The notes: generated by a model from the sequence alone, not told the origin. 64,000 bases of DNA from Chakrabartia godavariana (GCA_005518185.1 RKSN01000003.1:186001-250000); one strand, 5' to 3'. Positions 42,613-51,410 are shown, numbered from the stretch's first letter. A program made the numbers and translations.

Positions 42613-43407
42613 ATGACAGACTCAGCCATGACCTATGCGCGCTACCTCGCGCTTGATGACCTGCTCGCCTGCCAGCACCCGCGTTCGGATGCCGATGACG
42701 AGCTGCTGTTCATCATCATTCACCAGACCAAAGAGCTTTGGCTCAAGCAGATCATCCGCGAATTGCGGCTGGCCAAGGCACAGGTGCAGGCGGACCAGCT
42801 CGTCCCCGCCTACAAGGCGCTCGCCCGCGTCAGCCGCATTCAGGCGGTGATGACGTTGAGCTGGGATGTCCTCTCCACGATGACGCCCAGCGACTATACG
42901 CGGTTTCGCGACGTGCTGGGGCCAAGTTCGGGCTTCCAGTCGGACCAGTTCCGCACGGTCGAATATCTGCTCGGGATCAAGGACGGCAGCTTCCTGCGCT
43001 TTCAGGAGGACCGCCCGGTGGCGCAGGCCGCGATGCGGAGCGCGCTGGAGGAACCGGGCCTGTGGGACGATGTGATCGCCGCGCTCGCCCGCGCGGGCTT
43101 TGCCCTTCCCGCCGACCTGCTCGGCCGCGACATGACGGCGGCCTACACCCCCCATCCGGCCGTCGAAGAAGCCTTCCTTGCGGTCTATCGCGCGCCCGAA
43201 CGCTGGTGGGATCTCTATCAGCTCGCTGAAAAGCTTGTCGATCTCGACGACGCAATGGCCAGCTGGCGGCACAAGCACATCCTGACGGTCGAGCGCGTGA
43301 TTGGCGGCAAACCGGGAACCGGCGGCACGGCAGGCGCGTCTTACCTCAAAGGCACACTCGCGAAGCGGGCCTTCCCCGAACTGTGGAGTTTGAGGACACG
43401 GTTGTGA
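42613..43407 (+). CDS. kynA: tryptophan 2,3-dioxygenase
   Basis: A 264-residue haem enzyme that opens the indole ring of tryptophan to N-formylkynurenine. Family marks are LDDLLACQHPRS, LLFIIIHQTKELWLKQ with the distal His37, SGFQSDQFRTVEYLLG and the C-terminal RHKHILTVERVIGGKPGTGG with the proximal His. Start at 42613 is ATG; a second ATG lies six codons on. It is followed by a kynureninase-like gene, so tryptophan would go toward anthranilate. The formamidase needed between them is not in the window. Confidence 0.93.
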   Translation: MTDSAMTYARYLALDDLLACQHPRSDADDELLFIIIHQTKELWLKQIIRELRLAKAQVQADQLVPAYKALARVSRIQAVMTLSWDVLSTMTPSDYTRFRDVLGPSSGFQSDQFRTVEYLLGIKDGSFLRFQEDRPVAQAAMRSALEEPGLWDDVIAALARAGFALPADLLGRDMTAAYTPHPAVEEAFLAVYRAPERWWDLYQLAEKLVDLDDAMASWRHKHILTVERVIGGKPGTGGTAGASYLKGTLAKRAFPELWSLRTRL

Positions 43408-43422
43408 GGTTTGAGAAAGGCG

Positions 43423-43506
43423 CGCTCGCCCTGAGCCTGTCGAAGGGCTGCCCTTGTTGTTGGCCAAGATGGAAGGACGAGGCTTCGACGAGCTCAGCCT
43501 GAACGG
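43423..43506. repeat. palindromic intergenic repeat, TTCGACAGGCTCAG family, copy 5
   Basis: Arms at 43423-43446 and 43481-43506; the second reads GGCTTCGACGAGCTCAGCCT. It fills almost all of the gap between kynA and the kynureninase-like gene, ending 10 bases before that gene's ATG. Confidence 0.75.
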
Positions 43507-43516
43507 AAGAGTAAAT

Positions 43517-44656
43517 ATGACCAGCTACAAACACCTCTTCACCCGGTCCCTCTCCGCAGCCCCGGAGCGGCTGCATTTTGCCGCACACAGCCACCATCTC
43601 TGGCCCGATGCGAGCTTTGACGGGCAGATGGCGTGCTGGAGCGATGCCGCTTCGCTGGCCGATCACAAATGGGACAAGGTGATGGGCCCCATATGGGCAG
43701 AGGCGCAGCAGCACATTGCCGCCGAGCTGTCGCTGCCCGATCCGTCGAGCATCTGTTTTTCGCCCAACACGCATGACTTCCTTGTCCGGCTTGTTTCCTC
43801 GCTGCCCGACCGGCCGGTGCGTGTGCTGGCCACCAATGGGGAGTTTCACAGCTTCTCCCGCCAGATGGCGCGCTGGGTGGAGGCAGGCGAGGTCATCCTC
43901 GATCTGGTCGCACCGCCGGATCTGATGACGGCTGCCTGGGCGGGCGGACATGATCTCATCTTTGCAAGCCAGGTGCTGTTCGGCACGGGCGAGGTCATTG
44001 CCGATCTCGATCTGCTGGCGAGCCTCGGGCGACCCGAAGGGCCGTGGGTCGTCATCGACGGCTATCACGGCTTCATGGCGCTGCCGACCGACCTGTCCCA
44101 TGCGGGCGCGCACGCCTTCTACCTGGGCGGCGGCTACAAATATGCGATGGCGGGCGAAGGCGTCGCCTTTCTCCACGCGCCGCCGGGCTTTGCGGCACGG
44201 CCCGAAATCACCGGCTGGTACGCGGCCTTTGACGCGCTGTCCGAAAGCGGCGGCGGCGTCAGCTATGCGCCCGATGGCCGCCGCTTCCTTGGGAGCACCT
44301 TCGACCCATCGGGCCTGTACCGGTTCAACGCGGTGCGCCGCAGGCTCGCGGAAGAGGGGCTGACGACCGCAGCAATTTCAGCCCATGTCACGGCGCTGCA
44401 ACAGCAGTTCGCGACAAGCGCCGCGATGCCCGGTTTCTCTCTTCTCAATCCCGTTGGCGACGGCGCGCAGGCGCGCTTTCTGGCCTATCGGGGGACGAAG
44501 GCCGCGTCGCTCCAGCAGCAGCTCACCGCCCGGCACGTCGTCACCGACGTGCGCGGCGACGTGCTCCGGATCGGCTTTGGCCTCTATCATGACGAAGAGG
44601 ATGTTGACCGGCTCGTCCGGATCGTCGCAAGGTGCGACATGGCCACAGGGGATTGA
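43517..44656 (+). CDS. kynureninase-like class V aminotransferase
   Basis: A 379-residue fold-type I PLP enzyme. The Schiff-base lysine is Lys208 in GGGYKYAMAGEG. Residues HFAAHSHHLWPD near the N-terminus and DGYHGFMALP fit the kynureninase-like branch. Sitting after kynA, it likely cleaves kynurenine to anthranilate and alanine, though it is shorter than classical KynU (about 410) and diverged, so a different class V reaction is possible. ATG at 43517 has GGAAGAG upstream within the edge of the repeat. Confidence 0.78.
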   Translation: MTSYKHLFTRSLSAAPERLHFAAHSHHLWPDASFDGQMACWSDAASLADHKWDKVMGPIWAEAQQHIAAELSLPDPSSICFSPNTHDFLVRLVSSLPDRPVRVLATNGEFHSFSRQMARWVEAGEVILDLVAPPDLMTAAWAGGHDLIFASQVLFGTGEVIADLDLLASLGRPEGPWVVIDGYHGFMALPTDLSHAGAHAFYLGGGYKYAMAGEGVAFLHAPPGFAARPEITGWYAAFDALSESGGGVSYAPDGRRFLGSTFDPSGLYRFNAVRRRLAEEGLTTAAISAHVTALQQQFATSAAMPGFSLLNPVGDGAQARFLAYRGTKAASLQQQLTARHVVTDVRGDVLRIGFGLYHDEEDVDRLVRIVARCDMATGD

Positions 44657-44661
44657 ACCAG

Positions 44662-46287
44662 ATGACTTTTCGCATTCACCGCCGCGCTCTGATCGCGACC
44701 GCAGGCTATGGCCTTGGCGGCCTGCTGCTGCCCGGCGGGAAGCTGGCGGCACAGGCGCTGCTCGGCCTGACCGGCTTTACGCACAATGTGGCCTCGGGCG
44801 AGCCGGGACCGGATACGATGCTGCTGTGGACCCGCTATGTCAGCGTGACCGGCAGCCCGTCCAAGGTGCGGGCCGAAGTGTCCGAGACGCGCGACTTTGC
44901 CAAGATCGTGACCGGCGGTCAGATGATCACCGGCCCGTGGCGCGACCACACCGTCAAGATCACGGTGGACGGTCTCCAGCCCGGCCGCACCTATTTCTAC
45001 CGCTTCATCGCGCCTGACGGAACGCTCTCCCCCATCGGGCGGACCAAGACGCTGCCCGTCGGCAAGACGTCCAAGTTCAACATCGCGATCTTCTCCTGCT
45101 CCAACATCGGCTTCGGCGAATTCAACGCCTATGGCCATGCCGCAGCGCGCGACGACATCGACCTGACGCTCCACATGGGCGACTATATCTATGAATATGG
45201 CCGCGGCGGCTATGATGGCGGTGCCAAATTTGCCGCGCGCCTCTTCCCGGCCGGCGAATGCTATTCGCTGGCCGATTATCGCCTGCGCTATGCGAGCTAT
45301 CGCGCCGATCCGCAGCTGCAGGCGCTTCATGCCAATTTCCCGATGATCGCCAACACCGACGACCATGAAACCGCCAATGACAGCTGGGAAGGCGGCGCGC
45401 AGAACCACACGCCGGACGAAGGCGACTGGCCTGTCCGTCGCAATGCCGCGATGCAGGTATGGCGCGAATGGCTGCCCGTCGGCGAACAGCCGTGGAAGGC
45501 GTATGAGATTGGCGATCTGGCCACCTATTTCCGCACCGATACGCGGGAAATTGCACGGTCCAAGCCTTATTGGGCAGGCGATCTGCTGCGCGCGGCTGAC
45601 CCGGCCAAGGCGCTCGCCGAGTTCCGGGACGGCGCGTGGCAGGATCCATCCTCGACCATGTTCGGCACCGAACAGGAAAGCTGGCTGTACCATCAGTTCG
45701 GACGCACCAAGGCGCTGTGGAGCATCCTCGGCGTGGGGACCAACATGGGCTATAATTACACGCCCGAAGAGGCGCTCAACTGGTTTGCGCCCGACGCGCC
45801 GGACTATCGGAAGAACTATGCGCGCCAGGGCATTGCCGCCGCCAAGGCCGGGCTCCCCTATAATTTCGACAATTGGGGTGGCTATCCGCAGGCGCGCAGC
45901 CGTGTGCTCTCCGCCGCGCAGAAGAATGACCTCAACCTCGTCGTCGTCACCGGCGACAGCCACAATGCCTGGGCGTTCGACCTGCCCGAAGGCGGCAAGC
46001 CCGCCGGGATCGAATTTGGCGGCCACAGCGTAAGCTCTCCGGGGCTTGAATCCTCAACTGTCGGCGTCGATCCCAAGCGGGTCGCCGCCGATATTCTGGC
46101 GCGCAACAAGCAGGAGCTGCGCTGGGTCGACACGTCCAACCGCGGCTATATGCACCTGTCGCTCACGCAGAAGGCGGCGACCAACGAATGGGTGTTCATG
46201 GACACGGTCAAGGATCTGTCGCTGCGGACGAAGCCGAGCGCCAGGATGGCCGTCCGTCCGGGCCGCAAGGTGCTTGAACAGGCATGA
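44662..46287 (+). CDS. PhoD-family phosphatase/phosphodiesterase, Tat-exported
   Basis: A 541-residue secreted enzyme. The signal peptide opens MTFRIHRRALIATAGYGLGG, with an R-R pair followed by a hydrophobic stretch, ending near LAAQA (about residue 34), so Tat export is likely; tatABC is in the window. The PhoD N-terminal domain has HNVASGEPGPDTMLLWTRY, and metal-binding motifs include SCSN, HMGDYIYE, NTDDHE and VVTGDSHNAW. PhoD enzymes hydrolyse phosphate mono- or diesters with Ca and Fe. The stop overlaps the amidohydrolase start (ATGA). Confidence 0.89.
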   Translation: MTFRIHRRALIATAGYGLGGLLLPGGKLAAQALLGLTGFTHNVASGEPGPDTMLLWTRYVSVTGSPSKVRAEVSETRDFAKIVTGGQMITGPWRDHTVKITVDGLQPGRTYFYRFIAPDGTLSPIGRTKTLPVGKTSKFNIAIFSCSNIGFGEFNAYGHAAARDDIDLTLHMGDYIYEYGRGGYDGGAKFAARLFPAGECYSLADYRLRYASYRADPQLQALHANFPMIANTDDHETANDSWEGGAQNHTPDEGDWPVRRNAAMQVWREWLPVGEQPWKAYEIGDLATYFRTDTREIARSKPYWAGDLLRAADPAKALAEFRDGAWQDPSSTMFGTEQESWLYHQFGRTKALWSILGVGTNMGYNYTPEEALNWFAPDAPDYRKNYARQGIAAAKAGLPYNFDNWGGYPQARSRVLSAAQKNDLNLVVVTGDSHNAWAFDLPEGGKPAGIEFGGHSVSSPGLESSTVGVDPKRVAADILARNKQELRWVDTSNRGYMHLSLTQKAATNEWVFMDTVKDLSLRTKPSARMAVRPGRKVLEQA

Positions 46288-47555
46288 GGCGGCTGGTCTC
46301 AGCGCTGCTGCTGGCCGCCTTCATGGCGACCAGCGCCGCTGCGGGGACCACCTATGTCCGGGCGGGCCGCCTTCTCGACGTCGAGACGGGCAAGGTCCGC
46401 ACCGGCCAGTGCATCACGATCGTCGCAGAGCGGATCACGCAGGTCGCACAGTGCGGGCCCGCACCCAAAGGCGCGACGGTCGTTGACTGGCGCAAATACA
46501 CCGTCCTGCCCGGTCTGATCGATCTGCACACGCATCTGGCCGATGTCGGCCAGGGCGCGGACATTGCCGAACCGATCAAGACGGGTCCGGCCGAAACCGC
46601 CTTTATCGGCGCGAAGAATGCGCGTGACACACTGCGGGCCGGGTTCACAACCGTGCGCGATGTCGGGACGTTCCGCGTCTTTTCCGACGTGAAGCTGCGC
46701 GACGCGATCGACAGGGGGCTGATCCCCGGGCCCCGGATGGCGGTTGTCGGCACCTATCTGACGATCCCCGGCGGGGGCGGGGAGATCAACGGCCTGCCCC
46801 CCGGGACCGTCCCCGACGAAATGCGCTTCGGCGTCGTCAGAACCCCCGAAGAGGCACGCGCTAAGGCCGAGGCGCTGTTCAAGGGCGGGGCCGATTTCCT
46901 GAAGCTGATCGCGACCGGCGCGGTCCTTGCCATCGGCACCGAACCCGGCCAGCCCGAGCTGACCGAGGCTGAGATGCGCGCGGCGGTTGAAGTGGCGAAG
47001 GCGCACGGCAGCTATGCAACCGCCCACGCCCATGGCGCCGAAGGCATCAAGGCCGCCATCCGCGCAGGCGTCCGCTCCATCGAACATGCGAGCCTCATCG
47101 ACGAGGAAGGCCTCGCGCTCGCCAAGGCCAAGGGCGTCTGGCTCGTCATGGATGTCTATAATGGCGACTGGATCGACGAAGTCGGCACCAAGGAAGGCTG
47201 GCCCGCCGAATATCTGCGCAAGAACCGCGAGACGACACAGATCCAGCGCGACATGTTCAGGAAAGGCGTGGAAATGGGGGCCCCGATCGCCTTTGGCACC
47301 GACAGCGGCGTCTATCCGCATGGCCTAAATGCCCGGCAGTTCGCCTATATGGTGCGCTATGGCATGACGCCGCTTCAGGCGATCCGCGCGGCGACACTGG
47401 ACGCCGCCAAGGTCATGATGCGCGAGACGGACGTTGGGAGCGTGTCCGTTGGCAAGTTCGGCGATCTGATCGCAGTCGCCGGTGATCCGCTGAAGGACGT
47501 CCGCGCGCTGGAAACCATGGCGGGCGTCATCAAGGGCGGCAGCGTCGTCCGCTGA
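46284..47555 (+). CDS. secreted metal-dependent amidohydrolase
   Basis: A 423-residue enzyme with a signal peptide ending near ATSAAA (about residue 18). PGLIDLHTHLADVG provides the first metal-binding H-x-H, GADFLKLIATGA the lysine segment, AHAHGAEGIKAAIRAG the next histidines and FGTDSGVYPHG the catalytic Asp. This is the imidazolonepropionase-like/prolidase branch of the amidohydrolase superfamily, often peptidase or lactonase in sphingomonads. It is translationally coupled to the PhoD gene, so both products act outside the cytoplasm. Confidence 0.88.
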   Translation: MRRLVSALLLAAFMATSAAAGTTYVRAGRLLDVETGKVRTGQCITIVAERITQVAQCGPAPKGATVVDWRKYTVLPGLIDLHTHLADVGQGADIAEPIKTGPAETAFIGAKNARDTLRAGFTTVRDVGTFRVFSDVKLRDAIDRGLIPGPRMAVVGTYLTIPGGGGEINGLPPGTVPDEMRFGVVRTPEEARAKAEALFKGGADFLKLIATGAVLAIGTEPGQPELTEAEMRAAVEVAKAHGSYATAHAHGAEGIKAAIRAGVRSIEHASLIDEEGLALAKAKGVWLVMDVYNGDWIDEVGTKEGWPAEYLRKNRETTQIQRDMFRKGVEMGAPIAFGTDSGVYPHGLNARQFAYMVRYGMTPLQAIRAATLDAAKVMMRETDVGSVSVGKFGDLIAVAGDPLKDVRALETMAGVIKGGSVVR

Positions 47556-47558
47556 CAG

Positions 47559-48317
47559 TCAGCGCAGCAGGATGTAGACGGCCACCGCGACGACGAAGCC
47601 CGCAAAGCCATAGCGCGCCACCTTGATGCGCGACGACAGCCAGCGCGAGACGGGCGCACCGACCAGCGATCCGATGGCGCCACCGCTGACAAGGGCGGCG
47701 AACAGCCCCCAATCGACCTGCCCGGATGCCGCGTAGGACGCGCTGGTCGCCCCGCCGAACAGCGTGACCGAGACGAGCGAGGAGGCCGACGCATTGGCCA
47801 GCGTCATGCCGGTGGAAGCCATCAGGCCCGGCGCGATGAGGAAGCCGCCGCCGATCCCGAAGAAACCGGCGGCGAGCCCCGCGACCAGGCCCACAGGGGC
47901 CAGCTTCAAAACCATTTTCGGCTGCAGGTGGACCGACGGGTCACCTTCCGACTTGCGGGGCAGGACCATCGAGACCGCAATGGCGATCATGGCGACGGCG
48001 AACCATTTGACGAGGTGCGCCCCATCCATCTGTTTGCCGAGGTGTGCGCCGATCAGCGACCCGGCCAGACCGGCGACCGCAAAGACGACGGCGCACGGCC
48101 ACTTCACCCGCCCGGCGCGCGCCTGCACCGCAAGGCCTGTCGCGGCGTTGACCGCGACGGCCGCGGCCGACGTGCCGATGGCGATGTGCGGATTGGCGAC
48201 CCCCACGACATAGAGCAGCCACGGCGTGGCAAGCACCGAGCCGCCGCCGCCGAAGACCGTCAGCAGCAGACCGACCAGCAGCCCGCCGAGCGATGCGAGG
48301 AGGTGCGCCATATCCAT
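47559..48317 (-). CDS. TSUP (TauE/SafE) permease of the sulfide module
   Basis: A 252-residue membrane protein with about seven to eight spans and the TSUP first-span pattern VFGGGGSVLATPWLLYVVG. The second repeat has GFFGIGGGFLIAPGLM. In BigR-controlled operons such a permease is thought to export sulfite or thiosulfate made from sulfide. The ATG at 48317 overlaps the rhodanese stop by one base. It is the last gene of a three-gene minus-strand unit and ends three bases from the amidohydrolase stop (convergent). Confidence 0.87.
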   Translation of the reverse strand: MDMAHLLASLGGLLVGLLLTVFGGGGSVLATPWLLYVVGVANPHIAIGTSAAAVAVNAATGLAVQARAGRVKWPCAVVFAVAGLAGSLIGAHLGKQMDGAHLVKWFAVAMIAIAVSMVLPRKSEGDPSVHLQPKMVLKLAPVGLVAGLAAGFFGIGGGFLIAPGLMASTGMTLANASASSLVSVTLFGGATSASYAASGQVDWGLFAALVSGGAIGSLVGAPVSRWLSSRIKVARYGFAGFVVAVAVYILLR

Positions 48318-48850
48318 CAGGCGGCAGCCCTGCGGTTCCAGGGCGCCAGCATCAAAAGTCGCGCCATGCCGCAAAAACCGGTCGCGCCCGCAAAGGTCAG
48401 CCCTGCGCCGACAAAGGCCGAAAGACCGAAAAAGGCGGGTGCGACCGCAAAGCCCAGGATCACGCCCAGCAGAACCAGCGTGCCCGCCGCAATCTGGACC
48501 TGCCGCATGATTTCCAGCGGCGCCTTGGCATCCGTCGCGACCGGCAGGCCCGACTTTGTCCAGCCATCGAGCCCGCCTGACAGGACATAGGCGGCCCCGT
48601 TCACGCGCGCGGCAAGCCGGTCACACGCGCCCGCCGTCCGCATGCCCGAACGGCATGTGAAGATGACGTCTGCTTCGGGATCAACCTTCAGATGCGCGGC
48701 TTCCCAGCCGGACAGGGGGTAGGATTGCGCGCCGGGCACGTGACTACGGGCAAATTCATCGGGTTCCCGGATGTCGATCAGCGTCGCCCGACCGGAATCA
48801 AGCCGCGCCTTGACCTCTTCGGGCGACAAGGGGGTGAGTGTGGCAGTCAT
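48317..48850 (-). CDS. rhodanese-DUF2892 membrane protein
   Basis: A 177-residue fusion. The N-terminal rhodanese domain has the persulfide-forming Cys66 in the active loop CRSGMR; the C-terminal half is DUF2892 with two membrane helices (about residues 125-165). This is the layout of YgaP, a membrane-bound sulfurtransferase. It probably transfers sulfane sulfur at the inner membrane. The start overlaps the ArsR-family regulator's stop (ATGA), and its own stop overlaps the permease start. Confidence 0.9.
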   Translation of the reverse strand: MTATLTPLSPEEVKARLDSGRATLIDIREPDEFARSHVPGAQSYPLSGWEAAHLKVDPEADVIFTCRSGMRTAGACDRLAARVNGAAYVLSGGLDGWTKSGLPVATDAKAPLEIMRQVQIAAGTLVLLGVILGFAVAPAFFGLSAFVGAGLTFAGATGFCGMARLLMLAPWNRRAAA

Positions 48851-49179
48851 ATTTGCGTCCTCATTTCTGGCGGACAGAAGAGGTCGGCGAGCGTTTCAAG
48901 CACGCGCAGAACCGCCGGGTCCGCCACACGGTAGTAGACGATCTGGCCGTCGCGGCGTGTGGCCACCGCGCCGTCTTCGCGCAGGATCGCCAGATGCTGC
49001 GACAGGGCGGATTGCGACAGGCCGATCCGCGGCTGCAATTCGCCAACGGACAATTCGCCTTCGAGGAGCTGGCACAGGATCATCAATCGGCGCTCATTGC
49101 CCAGAAGGCGCATGAGGGCCGCCGCGCGTCCGGCGCTGGCTTCAAAGAGCGAAAGCTCGAAACGTTCCAGATCAAACAT
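48847..49179 (-). CDS. ArsR-family persulfide sensor (BigR/SqrR type)
   Basis: A 110-residue winged-helix repressor. The recognition region is LSQSALSQHLAILREDGAV (about residues 54-72). It has exactly two cysteines, Cys36 and Cys102, 66 residues apart, the same spacing as the redox pair of BigR (Cys42/108) and SqrR (Cys41/107), which form a persulfide or polysulfide bridge on exposure to reactive sulfur. It likely represses both directions from an AT-rich operator in the 74-base divergent gap. Genes on both sides handle sulfide. Confidence 0.9.
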   Translation of the reverse strand: MFDLERFELSLFEASAGRAAALMRLLGNERRLMILCQLLEGELSVGELQPRIGLSQSALSQHLAILREDGAVATRRDGQIVYYRVADPAVLRVLETLADLFCPPEMRTQI

Positions 49180-49195
49180 GGGCCAAATATATCAG

Positions 49196-49223
49196 TTGAT
49201 TCTAAATTAGCAAGTGCTAATAT
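49196..49223 (+). promoter_or_regulatory. divergent operator/promoter of the sulfide module
   Basis: ATTAGCAAGTGCTAAT at 49206-49221 is a perfect seven-base-arm inverted repeat in an AT-rich island. TTGATT at 49196-49201 and TAATAT at 49218-49223 form a promoter pair with a 16-base spacer for the plus-strand hydrolase gene, so a repressor here would block RNA polymerase. Confidence 0.7.
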
Positions 49224-49253
49224 ATGACCCATCGGCAGAAGGAGCCCCACCTC

Positions 49254-50114
49254 ATGCATCCCCATGTTCACGGCATATTCGATGCGGCGACCAGCACGGT
49301 AAGCTACATTGTCCACGACCCGGCGACGCGGGCCGCGGCCATCATTGATCCGGTCCTCGACTTTTCGGCCCGCAACGCACGAGTCTCGACTGCGTCGGCC
49401 GATGCGCTGCTCGACCATGTCCGGGCGGAGGGCCTCGACCTCAAATATGTGCTCGAAACCCATGCCCATGCCGACCATCTGTCGGCGGCCCACCACATCC
49501 GGGAAAAGACCGGTGCCCCGGTCGTCATCGGGCGGCACATTATCGATGTGCAGGCGATCTTTGCCGACCTGTTCGAAGCCGACGATGTGGCGCGCGACGG
49601 CTCGGTGTTTGACCGTCTGGTCGCGGACGGAGATGCCCTGCCGCTCGGCGACCTGATGATCCAGGTGCTCCATACGCCGGGCCACACGCCGGCCTGCGTG
49701 ACCTATGTCATCGGCGATGCGGCCTTTGTCGGCGATACCGTCTTCATGCCCGATTATGGCACCGCGCGCGCCGACTTCCCCGGCGGCGATGCGCGCACGC
49801 TATACCGCTCGATCCGCAAGATCCTCGCCCTGCCACCCGAAACGCGGCTCTTTACCGGCCATGACTATCCGCCCGAGACGCGGCCAACCCCGGCCTGGGA
49901 GGCCTCCGTCGCCGAGCACCGCGCCGCCAATATCCACGTCCATGACGGGATCACCGAGGACATGTTCGTCGCGATGCGCGAAGCCCGTGACAAAACGCTC
50001 GCCGCGCCCCTGCTCATCCTGCCGTCGCTGCAGGTCAACATCCGGGCGGGCAACCTGCCGCCCGCCACCCCGGACGGCCACGTCTATCTGCGCCTGCCCG
50101 TCAATGCGATCTGA
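49254..50114 (+). CDS. persulfide dioxygenase-like metallo-beta-lactamase-fold hydrolase (Blh)
   Basis: A 286-residue MBL-fold enzyme. The metal motif is THAHADHLSAAHHI, with later histidines in HTPGHTPACVTY and FTGHDYPPE, as in ETHE1-type persulfide dioxygenases. It would oxidise glutathione persulfide to sulfite with O2. Start 49254 is chosen over an in-frame ATG at 49224 because AAGGAG lies nine bases before it. Divergent from the BigR-type sensor, which makes it the Blh of a BigR module. Followed by a SulP transporter 39 bases on. Confidence 0.88.
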   Translation: MHPHVHGIFDAATSTVSYIVHDPATRAAAIIDPVLDFSARNARVSTASADALLDHVRAEGLDLKYVLETHAHADHLSAAHHIREKTGAPVVIGRHIIDVQAIFADLFEADDVARDGSVFDRLVADGDALPLGDLMIQVLHTPGHTPACVTYVIGDAAFVGDTVFMPDYGTARADFPGGDARTLYRSIRKILALPPETRLFTGHDYPPETRPTPAWEASVAEHRAANIHVHDGITEDMFVAMREARDKTLAAPLLILPSLQVNIRAGNLPPATPDGHVYLRLPVNAI

Positions 50115-50153
50115 CCAATTGCAGGCGTTGCATCAGGGTCCTAGCGTGCGGCC

Positions 50154-51410
50154 ATGAAGCCCAAGCTGCTGACGACCCTTCCGGCCTATACGGGCGCCGC
50201 CTTCCGGGCCGACGCCCTTGCCGGGATCACGGTCGCGATGGTGGCGATCCCGCTCAGCATCGCGATTGCCATCGCGTCGGGTACGGACCCCGCCAAGGGG
50301 CTGGTCACTGCCATCATCGGCGGGTTCCTGATCTCGCTTCTGGGCGGCAGCCGGGTGCAGATCGGCGGGCCGACCGGCGCCTTCATCGTCGTCGTCTACG
50401 GCGTGATTGCAGCGCACGGCTATGACGGGCTGGTGCTGGCCACGCTGATGGCGGGCGGGCTGCTTGTGCTGGCGGGCCTGCTGCGCGCCGGTGCGCTGAT
50501 CGAACACGTGCCCGAGCCGGTCATTTCGGGCTTCACGATCGGCATCGGCATCATCATCGGCGCAAGCCAGCTGAAGGATTTTCTGGGCCTCAACATCGCG
50601 GCGCTGCCGTCGGAATTCCTGCCCAAGATGGCGGCGCTCTGGGCGGCGCGGGCATCGCTCAACCCGGCGGCGCTGGGCGTGGGCGTGGCCACCGTTCTCC
50701 TCATTGTCGGCCTGCGCAAAGCCGCCCCCAAACTGCCCGGACTGATCGTCGCGGTGGCACTGACGTCGGCGCTTGCGCTCATTCTGCCCGTTGACACGAT
50801 CAGTGCACGTTATGGTGATCTGCCCGCCCATTTGCCGTTGCCGTCCTTCCCGCCGGTGACGCTGGCCCGGCTCATCGAGTTGCTGCCTTCCGCCATCGTC
50901 ATCGCCTTTCTGGCGGGTGTAGAATCACTCCTCTCCGCAATCGTGGCCGACCGGATGATCGAAGGGTCGCACCGCCCCAATGCCGAGGTTCTGGCGCAAG
51001 GCTTTGCCAATATCGGCTCGGCACTTTTCGGGGGGCTGCCCGCAACCGGTGCCATTGCGCGCACGGCCACCAACATCCGCGCGGGCGCCCGGACGCCGGT
51101 TGCAGGGCTCGTCCATGCCGCGACGATCCTGATCGTCATGCTGGCCTTTGCCGGGCTTGCCGGGCGGCTCGCCATGCCGGCGCTCGCAGCACTCCTCCTG
51201 GTGACGGCGTGGAACATGATGGAGGTCCACCGCTGGCGCGGCTTTCTCCAACTGCCCAAGGATGAGCTGGCGCTGCTCGCGCTCACTCTGGTGCTCACCG
51301 TGCTGGCGGACCTGACCATCGCCATCGGCACGGGCGTCGTTCTCGGCCTTGTCCTGCGCCGCCTCAAGGGGCGCCACACGCCCGAGGACTGGACAGCGCC
51401 CGACCGTTAA
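50154..51410 (+). CDS. SulP-family anion transporter without STAS domain
   Basis: A 418-residue membrane transporter with about 12 spans. DALAGITVAMVAIPLSIAIA opens the protein, and GPTGAFIV and GFANIGSALFGGLPATGAIARTATN are SulP hallmarks of the substrate site. It ends at residue 418, before the cytoplasmic STAS domain that most SulP proteins carry, and no STAS coding sequence follows in another frame. Likely an anion/sodium or proton symporter for sulfate or bicarbonate; position after a sulfite-producing enzyme favours sulfur oxyanions. Confidence 0.87.
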   Translation: MKPKLLTTLPAYTGAAFRADALAGITVAMVAIPLSIAIAIASGTDPAKGLVTAIIGGFLISLLGGSRVQIGGPTGAFIVVVYGVIAAHGYDGLVLATLMAGGLLVLAGLLRAGALIEHVPEPVISGFTIGIGIIIGASQLKDFLGLNIAALPSEFLPKMAALWAARASLNPAALGVGVATVLLIVGLRKAAPKLPGLIVAVALTSALALILPVDTISARYGDLPAHLPLPSFPPVTLARLIELLPSAIVIAFLAGVESLLSAIVADRMIEGSHRPNAEVLAQGFANIGSALFGGLPATGAIARTATNIRAGARTPVAGLVHAATILIVMLAFAGLAGRLAMPALAALLLVTAWNMMEVHRWRGFLQLPKDELALLALTLVLTVLADLTIAIGTGVVLGLVLRRLKGRHTPEDWTAPDR

